Assembly (NCBI GenBank): GCA_038231575.1
Contig: JBBRLB010000012.1
Span: 6,272 to 70,271, forward strand
Direction: 5' to 3'
From: CAITWF01 sp038231575
Lineage (GTDB): Bacteria > Verrucomicrobiota > Verrucomicrobiia > Opitutales > Opitutaceae
Length of the DNA: 64,000 nt
Position 1 is the stretch's first letter. The number at the start of each line of letters is the position of its first letter. The notes under the pieces are model-generated. The model saw only the letters and a program-made list of their open reading frames with translations. It was not told where the DNA came from and searched no databases. Below are positions 45,454 to 55,113 of this stretch, in pieces. Made by a program: the position numbers and the translations under genes.

Positions 45454-47088
45454 ATGGATCCCAGCGCGCACCCGGCCGCGGTTGTCGCCCAGGTGATCGG
45501 CTGGCTGACGCTCGCGGCGCTGGTCGCGGAGAGCGTGCGGAACATTCCGTCGCCGCGCGGGCGCTGGTGGCTGCTCGTGGGTGTCGCGTTGTTCGCGTGG
45601 CGCTGGCCGCTCCTGTGGGTGCCGCACCAGTTCAACCCCGACGAAAGCCAGCTCATCGCCGGCGCCATCACGCTGACCCACGATCCGCTGTTCTGGCGCT
45701 CGGTCGATGGCGGCACCGCGGGGCCGCTCGATTTTTATCCCCTGCTGCCGGCCGCGTGGGCGGACGGGACGGCGAGCTTCGCGGTGGCGCGCGTGATCGA
45801 GTTACTCGCGGTTTTCGGGACGCTTTTTTTTGCCGGTGAAGCGGTGGCAGTGCTCATCGACCGGCGCGTCGCGCAGCTCAGCGTGTTGCCCGCCGCGATC
45901 TTTCACGCGCTGACCACGGCGCCGGATTTCACGCACTACAGCACGGAGGTCGTGCCGGTGTTGCTGCTCGCCGCGGCGGGCTATGCGGCCACGCGTGAAA
46001 TGACCGCATGGCCTCGCGCGCGCCTTTGGATTATCGCCGTGCTCCTCGGCGGCGTGCCGTGGGCGAAGCCCCAGGCGGCGCCCCTCGCCGCCGCGCTGTG
46101 GATCGTGATCGCGTGGCGGGAGAAATCCACGGCTCGGAACGCCTCGCTGCTGCCGCTGATCGTTGGGCCACTGCTGCCCGCACTCGGGTGCATCGGTGCC
46201 GTCACGCTCGCCGGCCAGAGCGAACATCTGTTCGTGCCGTATCTGCTGCGGAATCTAAACTACGTCCGCGATGCGCCCTTGCCGTGGGGCGAGCGTGCGG
46301 TGTTGCAAGGACGCAACGCCCTGCTCGACGGCTATCTCGGGCTGTGGTTCGCGAGCACCCTCGTGTTCTTCGGGCTGGCGCTCTTAGTCTGGCGTCGCGC
46401 GGCGGTGACGCCGCGCCGCATCCTCGGCGTCGCTGCCACCCTGCTGGCCGTCGGCGTCTGGGTGGTCATCACGCCGAGCCGGCCGTCGATGCACCACTTG
46501 CTCCTCGTGACCCTGCCGTTGATTTGGTTCGCCGGCGCGGCCCTGAACCTAAGCCTAGGAGCAACGCGGGCGGCCCTGCCAGCCCTCGCGTTTCTCGTCT
46601 GCTGCGCGCTGCCGCAGGTCGTGTGGCGCGTGCGCGTGGGTGACGTGTTCGTGGGAATTCACGCGGCGCAAGTCAGCCCCCCACATCGTCAGCTCGCGGC
46701 GCTGGTTCGTAAATTGGTCGGACCGGACGAGGCGCTGGCGATGTGGGGCTGGCGCTGCTCGCTCTATGTGGAGGCCGGCCGGCGGCAGGCCACACGCGAA
46801 GCGCACACCGAGGCGCAGATCTACGAGAATCCGTATCAACGTTATTTTCTGCGCCGCTACCTGGAAGATTTTCAACGCAGCGATCCGCCGTTGTTCGTGG
46901 ACGCGGTCGGGCCGGGAAATTTTGCGTTTGAAAACCGCGACCGCGCGCACGAGGCATTTCCGCCCCTGCGCGCCTGGGTGCAGACCCACTACGCGCTGAT
47001 CGGCGAGGTGGACGGAACGCGCCTCTATCTCCGCAACGATCGGGTGGCCGCCGCGAGACTCGCTTTACCCTCCCCGCGCGATCCGTAG
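45454..47088 (+). CDS. GT-C-like polytopic membrane protein
   Basis: 544 residues, ATG start. Hydrophobic helices separated by short loops, with an early acidic loop PHQFNPDESQLIAGAITLTHDPLFW (~66) typical of GT-C enzymes of the PMT/ArnT kind. The C-terminal ~130 residues are soluble (MWGWRCSLYVEAGRRQATREAHTEAQ) and include DAVGPGNFAF. Unlike its neighbours it has no clear paralogue within the window. Probable role: sugar transfer to the surface glycan. Confidence 0.75.
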   Translation: MDPSAHPAAVVAQVIGWLTLAALVAESVRNIPSPRGRWWLLVGVALFAWRWPLLWVPHQFNPDESQLIAGAITLTHDPLFWRSVDGGTAGPLDFYPLLPAAWADGTASFAVARVIELLAVFGTLFFAGEAVAVLIDRRVAQLSVLPAAIFHALTTAPDFTHYSTEVVPVLLLAAAGYAATREMTAWPRARLWIIAVLLGGVPWAKPQAAPLAAALWIVIAWREKSTARNASLLPLIVGPLLPALGCIGAVTLAGQSEHLFVPYLLRNLNYVRDAPLPWGERAVLQGRNALLDGYLGLWFASTLVFFGLALLVWRRAAVTPRRILGVAATLLAVGVWVVITPSRPSMHHLLLVTLPLIWFAGAALNLSLGATRAALPALAFLVCCALPQVVWRVRVGDVFVGIHAAQVSPPHRQLAALVRKLVGPDEALAMWGWRCSLYVEAGRRQATREAHTEAQIYENPYQRYFLRRYLEDFQRSDPPLFVDAVGPGNFAFENRDRAHEAFPPLRAWVQTHYALIGEVDGTRLYLRNDRVAAARLALPSPRDP

Positions 47089-47126
47089 TCTCGCACTGAG
47101 GCCGGGTTCCGACGCGACGTGAGAGG

Positions 47127-47352
47127 ATGGCTCCCGCGCAACGTCTCCGGATGTTGGCGGCAGGGCTGGCCGTCGCGACGCGCCTCGGCTTCGCGCTCTT
47201 CACCGGCCACACGCGGGAAGATTACTCCATCACGTTTCGCAGCAGCCTCAACCTCGCGACCGGGCAACGAGCGCTTCCTCGATCGTCGTGAATTTTTTGC
47301 AAATCCCGCCGGCACCCTGCACGTCGTTTGGTCGGACGACGAGCTGACGTAG
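47127..47352 (+). pseudogene. Remnant of a GT-C glycosyltransferase gene (internal deletion/frameshift)
   Basis: The 334-nt gap between two intact membrane-protein genes holds an ATG (47127) followed by 54 codons. Their translation resembles the start of a PMT-type GT-C protein (RLGFALFTGHTREDYSITFR, then SSLNLATG, like the usual E-D-x-x-I-T-F-R-Y first loop), ending at a stop. From about 47260 a different frame reads NERFLDRREFFANPAGTLHV and continues to a TAG at 47352, like a C-terminal tail. The two pieces in different frames suggest the ends of a gene whose middle was deleted. Support is by pattern only. Confidence 0.45.
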
Positions 47353-47422
47353 CTGAAAATCGTCACGCCCACCGAATAATAATTTCGCCGGCACGCCCCC
47401 GGCCCAATTCACTCTCTCCTTC

Positions 47423-49291
47423 ATGCCGCTCACGCCGTGGCTTTTTCCAGTTTTGTGGCCGGTGGGATTGCTGGCCCCCGGCTGGCTGCTCGGCCGCGCG
47501 TTGCGCACGCCCGCCGGGCCGGCCGGCGCATTGCTCGGCTCCGCCGTAATTTTGATGAACCTGACGCTGGTGCTCGACGCCTGCGATCTCCCGCTCGATC
47601 TGGCGCATTTCGCCGTGGGCCTCGCGCTGATTTGCGCGGTGCTGGCCGGCCTAGCGCGTTTGCGCCCCGCGCTGAATCAGAATCATGCGGTCGCCGCCGC
47701 TTCGGCCACGGAGCCCGTGCGTTGGACGCAGGCGCATTGGCTGCTGGTCCCCGCTGGCATCGGGCTGGTGGCGATCGGTTGGCGCGCCGGGGTCGAGCCG
47801 TTGGCGGGGAGCGACGCGTTTTTTCGGTGGGACTTTCTCGCGCGTGAAATGGTCCGCACGGGCAGCCTGCATTTCTATCCCGCGGTCACGCCTGCCGATT
47901 TTCTCCACTACAGTTGGTGCGACGGCATCGCGCCGCTGATCTCGACGCTTTATTTTTGGTCGTATTGCAGTCTCGGCCACGTGGCCGAATGGGCCACCGC
48001 GCCAATCATCGTGGCGCAGGCCGCGCTGTTGTTCTGGCTCGTGGGTCACCTCGCGGCGCGGCATGGCGGAGTCAACGCCGGTCTCGCGGCCATCGCCGTG
48101 CTCGCGCTCAACGCGTGGCTGCTGTGGGCGATCGCGATGGGACAGGAGACGGGATTCACCGCGCTGGGCCTGGTCGGGATGTTTTATTTTTTGGATCGGG
48201 CGCGCACCGACCCGGCCGCACGCTGGCCGATCTGGGCGGGCGTGGCCGCGGGCGCAGGCGCGCTCGCGCGCGAATACGGACTCGCGTTCATCCTGCTCGG
48301 ATTCCTGACGATGGCGTGGCAGCGGACGCCCCGCCGCGGCTGGATCGAGTTTTCGATCGCGGCCGGCGCGGTCGCACTGCCGTGGTATCTGCGCGACTGG
48401 GTGCGGACCGGTAATCCCCTCTGGAGCCAGAGCCTCGGCGGATTGTTTCCGACCAACGCCGTGAGTGCGGAATATTTTCGCGTGGTCGGCGAAATCAACG
48501 ACCCGCTCGTCCATCCGTTCATCTTTGGGGTCGCAGCCAAACTGCTCGCCCTCGCTTTCATCCCGATCGCGCTTGGCACGGCCGGCGTCATCGGCGGGCG
48601 CCGAGAGCAGGTTCCGTGGCTGGCGGGCATCGGGGTCGTCGCGGCTTTGTGGCTGTGGTCCATCGGCCAGACGTCGGGCGGCTGCGCGTATTCGTTGCGC
48701 GTGCTCACGCCTGCGTTTGCCCTCGGCGCGGTGTTCGCCGGATGCTGGCTGGCGCGGCGGGTGGCGAGGACCGCGACCCGGATGCTCGGGCTGGCCGTGC
48801 TGGGCACGGCACTGGCAGCGGAGGCCGCGGGACGATCGTTCTTCCTGCCGTTTTTTCCGGCAGTGGCGTGGTGGAATCAGCCGAACGGAACCTGGCACTA
48901 CCCCGCCGAACTGGCGGCAGAAGGACACGGCTCGCCCAACTGGCAGGCGATTGCCGACTCCGCCGAGGGCCGGAAGATCCTCGTGTCCGATCCGTCCTGC
49001 CACGCGGTGCTCGTCGAGCGCGGGGCCAAGCCCGTCCCTTTTTTCAGTCCCGAGGTGGAATTTCTTTTCGGCCTCGATCTTGATTTTTCCGCCTGCGTCG
49101 CGCGGCTGCGCACGCTTGGCTTCCGTTTTGTCCTCATGACCCGCCATAACGATTTCAACGATCGCCAGACGTTGCGGCATGCCTTTTTCCGCGATCTACT
49201 CGCGACGACTCCGGCCGCCACGACCGGGTCGTATTTCGTTTACGATCTCTACCCGGCCGCGCCACGCGCCGCCCCTCCCGATGCTCATTGA
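47423..49291 (+). CDS. GT-C-like polytopic membrane protein
   Basis: 622 residues, ATG start. About 12 membrane helices; acidic first-loop region ATRFFRWDF-like (SDAFFRWDFLAREMVRTGSLHFYP, ~134) and HYSWCDGIAPL, then ALNAWLLWAIAMGQETGFTALG and RDWVRTGNPLWSQSLGGLFPTN (~318). The C-terminal soluble stretch is short. The last 11 nt overlap the start of the next gene, so they are probably co-translated. Proposed role as a lipid-linked-sugar transferase by analogy with neighbours. Confidence 0.75.
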   Translation: MPLTPWLFPVLWPVGLLAPGWLLGRALRTPAGPAGALLGSAVILMNLTLVLDACDLPLDLAHFAVGLALICAVLAGLARLRPALNQNHAVAAASATEPVRWTQAHWLLVPAGIGLVAIGWRAGVEPLAGSDAFFRWDFLAREMVRTGSLHFYPAVTPADFLHYSWCDGIAPLISTLYFWSYCSLGHVAEWATAPIIVAQAALLFWLVGHLAARHGGVNAGLAAIAVLALNAWLLWAIAMGQETGFTALGLVGMFYFLDRARTDPAARWPIWAGVAAGAGALAREYGLAFILLGFLTMAWQRTPRRGWIEFSIAAGAVALPWYLRDWVRTGNPLWSQSLGGLFPTNAVSAEYFRVVGEINDPLVHPFIFGVAAKLLALAFIPIALGTAGVIGGRREQVPWLAGIGVVAALWLWSIGQTSGGCAYSLRVLTPAFALGAVFAGCWLARRVARTATRMLGLAVLGTALAAEAAGRSFFLPFFPAVAWWNQPNGTWHYPAELAAEGHGSPNWQAIADSAEGRKILVSDPSCHAVLVERGAKPVPFFSPEVEFLFGLDLDFSACVARLRTLGFRFVLMTRHNDFNDRQTLRHAFFRDLLATTPAATTGSYFVYDLYPAAPRAAPPDAH

Positions 49292-50981
49292 CCTCCTCCG
49301 GTGCCTGATCGCTTTCGTCGGCCTCGCGTTCGGGCTCGCGTGGCCGATCGCGGGGCGGTTGCCGTTGGCCCCCGCGGAAAAACTCGCCGCGAGCGTCGCG
49401 CTGTCACTGCTGGGCGCCTATGGATTCGCGTGGATCGCCTATGTGGCGGAGCTGCCGGCCAGCGTCCTGTGGGCGCTCCCCGCGCTCGGCGTAATCGGGC
49501 TCGCGATCGGCGCGCGCGGCCTCGCCGACGCGTGGCGCGACGCCGACGGGCGCGCGGTGATCGTCGGGCAACTGCTGGTGACCGGCTGGTGCCTGGGCTG
49601 GCTCGCCACCATCGCAAGCTACGCGGGCGGCGGCTGGACGGGCGACTGGTTCGAGCATTGGGAACGCACCCGCTTCTTCCTCGAGCACCAGCCGCTCGAT
49701 CACAAATTCCTCGGGTTCTACTCGCTCACAGCGCGCCCGCCACTGGTCAACGTCGTCACCGCGGCGTTTCTTTCTCTCACGCGCCCTGACTTCACCCACT
49801 ACCAACTCGCGTCGACGCTGCTCGCGAGCCTCGTGTTTCTGCCGGCGGCGCTGCTCGCGCGCCGCTTCGGCTCGAGCGCCCGCGCCATTGCGATTTGCGC
49901 CGCGCTGTTTCTCGTCAACCCGCTGCTGGTGGAGAACGCGACGTTCGCCTGGACCAAGCTGCCGACGGCGGCGTTCGTGCTGACCGCGCTGTATTTTTTC
50001 CTTCGCGCGCAGGAACGCGGCGCACCGGCGTCGGCCGGCGTGCTGTTCGCCGCGAGCCTCGCGGCCGGTTTGCTCGCGCACTATTCGGCGGGCCCTTACG
50101 CCGTCATGCTCGCGCTCGGCTGGATTGGTCTGGGCTGGGCAAGGCGCCACGCGCGCGACTGGCAGCGCACGACCGGCCTCGCCGTCTTGGCCGGCACCGC
50201 CGTGCTCGCGACCTGGTTCGGCTGGGCCGTCGCCAAGTATGGCGCGCATGAAACGTTTGCCTCCAACACGAGTGTCACCGTGACGGCGACCTATTCCGAC
50301 AGCCAGTTCGCGAAAATCGCGCTGAACCTCCGCGATACGCTGGTGCCGCATTTTTTCCGCTCGCCCGATGGCACGCTCATCCGACAGCTCAACCTCCTCG
50401 GCAAATGGAGCGACTGGTTTTTCCAATCCTACCAGCTCAACCTCCCGCTCGCGTGCGGCAGCGTCGCCTGGCTCGCCCTCGTGTTCGAACTGGTCCGCGT
50501 CTGCCGCGGCGCGGCGCCGCGCGATCGGCGGTTCTGGGGCGCGTTCATCGCGGGCGTTTTCCTGCTCGGCGTAGGCACGCACGGCGCGCGCGACGAGTGG
50601 GGGCTCGCCCAAATCTGCCTGCAGGCGTTCGTGCTGCTCGCGATCGCGTTTCTCGCGGCCCGCTGGAGCACACTCGGCCGCGGCTGGCGCATCGCGCTCA
50701 TCGCCGGCGCAACGGTCGATCTGCTGGCGGGCGTCGTGCTGCACGGCGTGCTGCAAACCTTCACCTTCGGCCGCGCCTTTGCGACGAGCCAGGCGTCCAA
50801 GGCGACATTCGCGAGCTACAGCGAACCGACGCGGATGAACTTCCACGGAAAAGTGGTGAACCACCTCGCGTTTGTCGCCGATGTTTTTCCCGCGTCGCTC
50901 AGCTTGGTGTTCGCCGCGCTCGCCGCGATTCTCCTCCTCGCGATCGTGCAGGCCTGGCCGCGCGCGCCGCGGGCACGCTGA
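49281..50981 (+). CDS. GT-C-like polytopic membrane protein
   Basis: 566 residues from ATG at 49281, overlapping the previous gene by 11 nt; an earlier in-frame start lies inside that gene. Multiple membrane helices. First large loop GDWFEHWERTRFFLEHQPLDHKF (~150) contains acidic/aromatic residues, followed by LTARPPLVNVVTAAFL and VENATFAWTKLPTAAFVLTALYFFLRAQE, the pattern of PMT/GT39-like proteins. The later loop YGAHETFASNTSVTVTATYSDSQ may be catalytic or acceptor-binding. Substrate unknown. Confidence 0.75.
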   Translation: MLIDLLRCLIAFVGLAFGLAWPIAGRLPLAPAEKLAASVALSLLGAYGFAWIAYVAELPASVLWALPALGVIGLAIGARGLADAWRDADGRAVIVGQLLVTGWCLGWLATIASYAGGGWTGDWFEHWERTRFFLEHQPLDHKFLGFYSLTARPPLVNVVTAAFLSLTRPDFTHYQLASTLLASLVFLPAALLARRFGSSARAIAICAALFLVNPLLVENATFAWTKLPTAAFVLTALYFFLRAQERGAPASAGVLFAASLAAGLLAHYSAGPYAVMLALGWIGLGWARRHARDWQRTTGLAVLAGTAVLATWFGWAVAKYGAHETFASNTSVTVTATYSDSQFAKIALNLRDTLVPHFFRSPDGTLIRQLNLLGKWSDWFFQSYQLNLPLACGSVAWLALVFELVRVCRGAAPRDRRFWGAFIAGVFLLGVGTHGARDEWGLAQICLQAFVLLAIAFLAARWSTLGRGWRIALIAGATVDLLAGVVLHGVLQTFTFGRAFATSQASKATFASYSEPTRMNFHGKVVNHLAFVADVFPASLSLVFAALAAILLLAIVQAWPRAPRAR

Positions 50982-51161
50982 TTCCGAACGCATGCTGCCC
51001 CTCTTAACCGCTCCGCCGCCCGCGCCGTTGGCCTTCCGCCCGCTTGATGAAGCGCCGGCGCAACTTCACATGATTTTTCGCAGACCGCCCGCGCTTGTGC
51101 TCGCGCTGCGCACACCGGTTGCCATGCTCGGCGCCGTGCGTTTCCACGCTTCCACGCCGTC

Positions 51162-52112
51162 ATGACCGCCCCTGTTCCCGTCGTCGCCCTCGTCATTCCC
51201 GTCTTCAACGAAACCGCGGTGCTGCCCGAGCTCTTCGCGCGGCTCGCCGCCCTCTTCGACGGCGGTCATGGCTGCACGTGGCGCGCAGTGCTCGTCGATG
51301 ACGGCAGCCGCGACCAGTCCGCCGAGATGATCCGGACGCAGCTCGCGCGCGATCCACGGTTCGAACTGGTCGAGCTTTCGCGCAACTTCGGTTTTCAAGC
51401 GGCGCTGTCCGCCGGCCTCGCGCACGCGCGCGGCGTCGATGCGATTGTGACGATGGACGCCGATTTACAGGATCCGCCGGAGCTGATCCCGGAACTCATC
51501 GCCGCCTGGCGCGGCGGCGCCGAGATCGTCCGGGCCGCGCGCCGAACGCGTGCCGAAACCGGGCTGCGCCGCGCCGGTTTCGATCTGTTTCACCGGCTGT
51601 TTGGCCAGTTGACAGATTTCCCGATCGAGCCGAACACCGGCACCTTTGGCCTGATCGGCCGCGATGCGATCGAGGCGTTTCACCAACTGCCGGAGCGACA
51701 CCGGTTTTTCCCCGGCCTGCGCGCGTGGATCGGTTTTCCCGCGACCGACGTGCTCTATGATCGGCAGGAACGAGCGGCGGGCGAGCCCCAGCAGACGTTC
51801 CGCCGGCTGGTGCGTTACGCGCTCGACGGCGTGTTCAGCTTCTCGCACCTGCCGCTGCGGATGCTGACCTACACGGGCCTGTTCATCGCCCTGATGGGCT
51901 TTGCCGCGGGCGTGTTTTTCATCCTCTGGCGTTTGCTCGGCTTTGAAAACTCGCAGCAAGGTTTCACCACGCTCGTCGTGCTCGTGCTCTTCCTCGGTGG
52001 CATTCAACTCATCGGCATCGGCGTGCTCGGCGAATATCTCGGCCGGATCTACGACGAGGTGAAACAGCGCCCGCTCTACGTGGTGAAGCGCCGCACCGGC
52101 GGAGAAAAATGA
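51162..52112 (+). CDS. GT2 polyprenyl-phosphate glycosyltransferase with two C-terminal membrane helices (GtrB/ArnC-like)
   Basis: 316 residues, ATG start. VALVIPVFNETAVLPELFARL, VDDGSRDQSAEMI (~46), SRNFGFQAALSAGL, TMDADLQDPPELIPELIAAW (~94, metal site), NTGTFGLIGRDAIEAF, and the characteristic end: two membrane helices (LPLRMLTYTGLFIALMGFAA and the stretch around residue 280) then IGVLGEYLGRIYDEVKQRPLY. It loads a sugar onto undecaprenyl phosphate. Its stop overlaps the ATG of the next GT-C gene (ATGA), a strong sign that the product is the donor for that protein. Confidence 0.95.
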   Translation: MTAPVPVVALVIPVFNETAVLPELFARLAALFDGGHGCTWRAVLVDDGSRDQSAEMIRTQLARDPRFELVELSRNFGFQAALSAGLAHARGVDAIVTMDADLQDPPELIPELIAAWRGGAEIVRAARRTRAETGLRRAGFDLFHRLFGQLTDFPIEPNTGTFGLIGRDAIEAFHQLPERHRFFPGLRAWIGFPATDVLYDRQERAAGEPQQTFRRLVRYALDGVFSFSHLPLRMLTYTGLFIALMGFAAGVFFILWRLLGFENSQQGFTTLVVLVLFLGGIQLIGIGVLGEYLGRIYDEVKQRPLYVVKRRTGGEK

Positions 52113-54301
52113 GCCGGCTGCGCTGGGTGCCTCTCGCGCTGCTCGGCGCCGTCGTCGCGATCGCGGCCACGGCGCTGCTGTTCTCGACGTTCATGATGTA
52201 TGACGACGAGGGCTATGTGCTCTTTTCGCTGAAAACGTTTACGGAAATCGGCGGGCTCTATGAACGCGTCTTCAGCCAATACGGTCCGTTCTTTTTTCTG
52301 TTCAACCAACTGCTGCACCTCGGTGGTTTCGAATTCACCAACACCGGCGGCCGGCTGCTCACGCTCGTCTGCTGGCTCGGCGCCTGCGGGCTGTGCGCGT
52401 CGCTCGTGTGGCGGCTCACGCGCTCGCACGTGGCGACCGCCGCCACGCTCGGCGGAGTTTTCCTGCACCTCTGGCCCATGATCAGCGAGCCGTCGCATCC
52501 CGGCGGCTTCATCGTGCTCGTCACCGCCGCGGTCGCGTGGTGCGGCGTGTGCTGGAGCGGCGAACCGCGTAAACTCGCGATCGCCGCGGGCGTCGCCGGC
52601 ACCGCCCTGCTGCTCACCAAGATTAACGTGGGCGTGTTTCTGTTCGCCGGCGCGGGCGCGTGGTGGGCGCTGCACCTCGACGCCCCCGCTCCCGGCCCGC
52701 GCGGGCGCACCTGGATCGTCGGCGCGGCAATGGTGCTGATGCCGGTCGCGCTGATGCGCACGCAACTCCAGCAGGACTGGGTGGTGACGTTTGCCACGGT
52801 CGCCGCGGCCGCCGGCGCCGGAACGGTCATCGCCACCGCCCGAGGGGCGGACGCACGCACGCGCTGGCGCGATCTCACGGTGCTCATCATCACGGCCGGC
52901 GCGGTCGCGCTCATCACCTTTGGCGCGATGCTCGCGCAGGGCACCTCGCCGCGCGCGCTGCTCGAAGGCTGGCTGCTGAATCCGCTGCGCTTTCCCCAAG
53001 CCTATACGGCGTTCGTGAAATGGCGCGCGGGCGTCGCGCCGCTCGCGCTCGCGTCGCTGGCGCTCGCCGCGTGGGTGGCCGCGCGCCCGTCGGCGACGAC
53101 CACGCGCCTCGTCGCCCTCGGCCGGCTGCTCGCGGCGGCGGTTTATTTCGCGAGCTGGGTGACCACGTGGTCGCTCAACACACATGCCTTCGCGCTCTCC
53201 TACGGCCTGAGCGCCGTCTGGTTGTTCGTGATGCCGCTCGATCACGATCACGATCGCGCCACGCAACCGGGCCGGGCGTGGCTCGCGCTGTTGCTCGTGC
53301 CACAGGCGTTGCACGCCTTTCCCGTCGCCGGCAGCCAGATCAGTTGGGGCACGTTCCTGTGGATTCCCCTCGCGGCGATCGGCGTGCACGACGTGGTGCG
53401 CGTGTTCTCGAAGGGCTGGGCGCCCGCGCGGCAACGGTTGCTCGCCGTGGCGGGCGCAGCCCTGGTGCTCGCGACCACGGTGCGTTGCGCGAACTACGGC
53501 TGGGTCGGCCTCACGCGCCTGCGGGACAGCGATTCGCTGCGCCTGCCCGGCGCGGAAGCACTGCGGTTGCCGGAAAATTTCACGACGATGCTCCGCATTC
53601 TCGCGCGCAACGCCACCGCGCACGCCGACGTGCTCTTCAGCCTGCCCGGCATGCACAGCTTTCACCTATGGACCGACGTGCCGCCACCGACCTCGTTCAA
53701 CGCCACGCATTGGTTCACCCTGCTCACGCCCGCGCAGCAGGAAAGCATTCGCGCCCGCCTCGAAGCCTCGCCGCGCTCCGTCGTGATCGTGCAGCGCAAC
53801 GTCTACGAATTTCTCATCCACGGCGGCATCGCCACCGAGTCGCCGCTCAACGTCTGGCTGCACGCGAACTACGAAACGGCGTTCTCGCTTGAGACCTACG
53901 ATTTTCTCGTGCGCAAAGGACGCCACATCGCCGCGCTCGGCACGGCGACGCTCTACGAGGCGAACGGTGCTGAGCCGCGCTACAAAATCTCCCTCACGCT
54001 CGCCGAGTCGGACTTGCGCGGCGTCACCGGCATCGAGCTCGGCCGCTTCGATTCCGATGTGAGCACGCCCGTCGTCACGTGGAACGCCGCCAACGCGCAG
54101 CTCGACATCACGCCGCTCAACTCCGCCGGCGCGCCCGCCGCCGCCCCGCGCCGCACAACCTTCCCCTTCGATGCGACCGGCGTGATGCGGCTCGACCTGT
54201 TGACCGAAAAATTTCCGCCCGGCTGCCCGCTCAGCCACTGCGTGCTCTACCTGCTGGACGCCACCGGTCGCCGCCTCGCCGAGGCGCGGTTTGTCAAGTA
54301 G
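52109..54301 (+). CDS. GT-C-like polytopic membrane protein, paralogue of 43208-45397
   Basis: 730 residues, ATG in a 4-nt overlap with the GtrB-like gene. Same plan as its paralogue: YDDEGYVLFSLKTFTEIGGLY (~31), FSQYGPFFFLFNQLLHLGG, HPGGFIVLVTAA, LLTKINVGVFLFAG, SQISWGTFLWIPL, LFSLPGMHSFHLWTDVPPPT and a soluble C-terminal ~240 residues with a beta-sandwich-like pattern. Coupling to the GT2 gene suggests that it uses that enzyme's polyprenyl-phosphate sugar. Acceptor unknown. Confidence 0.8.
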   Translation: MSRLRWVPLALLGAVVAIAATALLFSTFMMYDDEGYVLFSLKTFTEIGGLYERVFSQYGPFFFLFNQLLHLGGFEFTNTGGRLLTLVCWLGACGLCASLVWRLTRSHVATAATLGGVFLHLWPMISEPSHPGGFIVLVTAAVAWCGVCWSGEPRKLAIAAGVAGTALLLTKINVGVFLFAGAGAWWALHLDAPAPGPRGRTWIVGAAMVLMPVALMRTQLQQDWVVTFATVAAAAGAGTVIATARGADARTRWRDLTVLIITAGAVALITFGAMLAQGTSPRALLEGWLLNPLRFPQAYTAFVKWRAGVAPLALASLALAAWVAARPSATTTRLVALGRLLAAAVYFASWVTTWSLNTHAFALSYGLSAVWLFVMPLDHDHDRATQPGRAWLALLLVPQALHAFPVAGSQISWGTFLWIPLAAIGVHDVVRVFSKGWAPARQRLLAVAGAALVLATTVRCANYGWVGLTRLRDSDSLRLPGAEALRLPENFTTMLRILARNATAHADVLFSLPGMHSFHLWTDVPPPTSFNATHWFTLLTPAQQESIRARLEASPRSVVIVQRNVYEFLIHGGIATESPLNVWLHANYETAFSLETYDFLVRKGRHIAALGTATLYEANGAEPRYKISLTLAESDLRGVTGIELGRFDSDVSTPVVTWNAANAQLDITPLNSAGAPAAAPRRTTFPFDATGVMRLDLLTEKFPPGCPLSHCVLYLLDATGRRLAEARFVK

Positions 54302-54350
54302 TTCGCGTCAACCCTCGCGCCGCGCCAAGGAATTCCGCACGCACTGAGGC

Positions 54351-54372
54351 GGCGGACCAAAGCTCGTCCGCC
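54351..54372. terminator. Hairpin in convergent gap, possibly bidirectional or a REP-like repeat
   Basis: GGCGGAC and GTCCGCC arms with an 8-nt loop, immediately next to the stop of the minus-strand methyltransferase gene and about 50 nt after the GT-C stop. No T run; function uncertain. Confidence 0.35.
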
Positions 54373-55113
54373 CTACCGGCGGCGCGCGACCAGCAGCAGA
54401 CTCACACCGAACGGCCAAGGCACGCGGCTCTTTGCCATGCCGACGAAAAGCGCGCGCAGGGGCGCATTCAGCCAGCCCGGCGGCACGCGATCTTCGGCGC
54501 GGCCTTTTGACGTGAAACCGAGTTTCTTGCGCAGCGCAAAGGTGCGGCGCACCAGCCACACCACGGGATAGACGATGACGTTGGTGTAGTTGACGTGAAC
54601 GATTTCCCACGCGTCGCCGGCGAACAGCGCCTTGAGCTGAGCGCGATCGTAACGGCGGAAATGGTGCAGGCCGACATCCCAGTCGCTCCACAACGCCATG
54701 CTCGCCGGCACCGTGACGACCGCGACGCCGCCCGGAGGGAGCAGGCGCTCGAAGCCGCGCACGACCGCCGCGTCGTCCGGCACATGCTCGAGCACGTCGA
54801 GCGCCGTCACAAAATCGAGCGAGCGATCGGGCAGCGGCACATTGTCGCCCGCGAGGCTGAGAATCTGCTCCGGCCGGAACCGCGTGCGCAGCATCCGCAG
54901 CGACTCCTCGTGGTTGTCGAGCACGAGCACGCGGCAGTGCGCCTCCATTTCTTTCGCGAACAACCCCGTGCCCGCGCCGCAGTCGAGCAGCGTCTGAGCG
55001 GGCCGCGGGGCGCCCACCACGGTCAGCCAATGCCGCACCGCCTCCCGCTTGCCGGCGTAATACCAGTGCTCGCGCTCGACGGCGTCGAGGTTCTCGTATT
55101 CGGCGGGATTCAT
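54373..55113 (-). CDS. SAM-dependent methyltransferase (UbiE/COQ5-like)
   Basis: 246 residues, ATG start. EYENLDAVEREHWYYAGKREAVRHWL opening, motif I LLDCGAGTGLFAKEM (~42), LVLDNHEESLRML, FVTALDVLEHVPDDAAVVRGF and LPPGGVAVVTVPA. The C-terminus ends with a possible membrane-associated segment (VIVYPVVWLVRRTFALRKKLG). Such enzymes are common beside GT2/GT-C genes in glycan loci. Its ATG and the divergent ATG of the next gene share the same CATG. Confidence 0.85.
   Translation of the reverse strand: MNPAEYENLDAVEREHWYYAGKREAVRHWLTVVGAPRPAQTLLDCGAGTGLFAKEMEAHCRVLVLDNHEESLRMLRTRFRPEQILSLAGDNVPLPDRSLDFVTALDVLEHVPDDAAVVRGFERLLPPGGVAVVTVPASMALWSDWDVGLHHFRRYDRAQLKALFAGDAWEIVHVNYTNVIVYPVVWLVRRTFALRKKLGFTSKGRAEDRVPPGWLNAPLRALFVGMAKSRVPWPFGVSLLLVARRR

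Noticed and set aside
47119..47352. 77-residue frame as an intact small gene
   Set aside because: Only its last part looks protein-like, and the preceding sequence makes better sense in another frame as a remnant of a larger gene.
50992..51165. 57-codon frame ending in ATGA overlap with the GtrB-like gene
   Set aside because: The overlap is suggestive, but the translation is Pro/Ala/Leu-rich without a recognisable fold, so coding is not supported.
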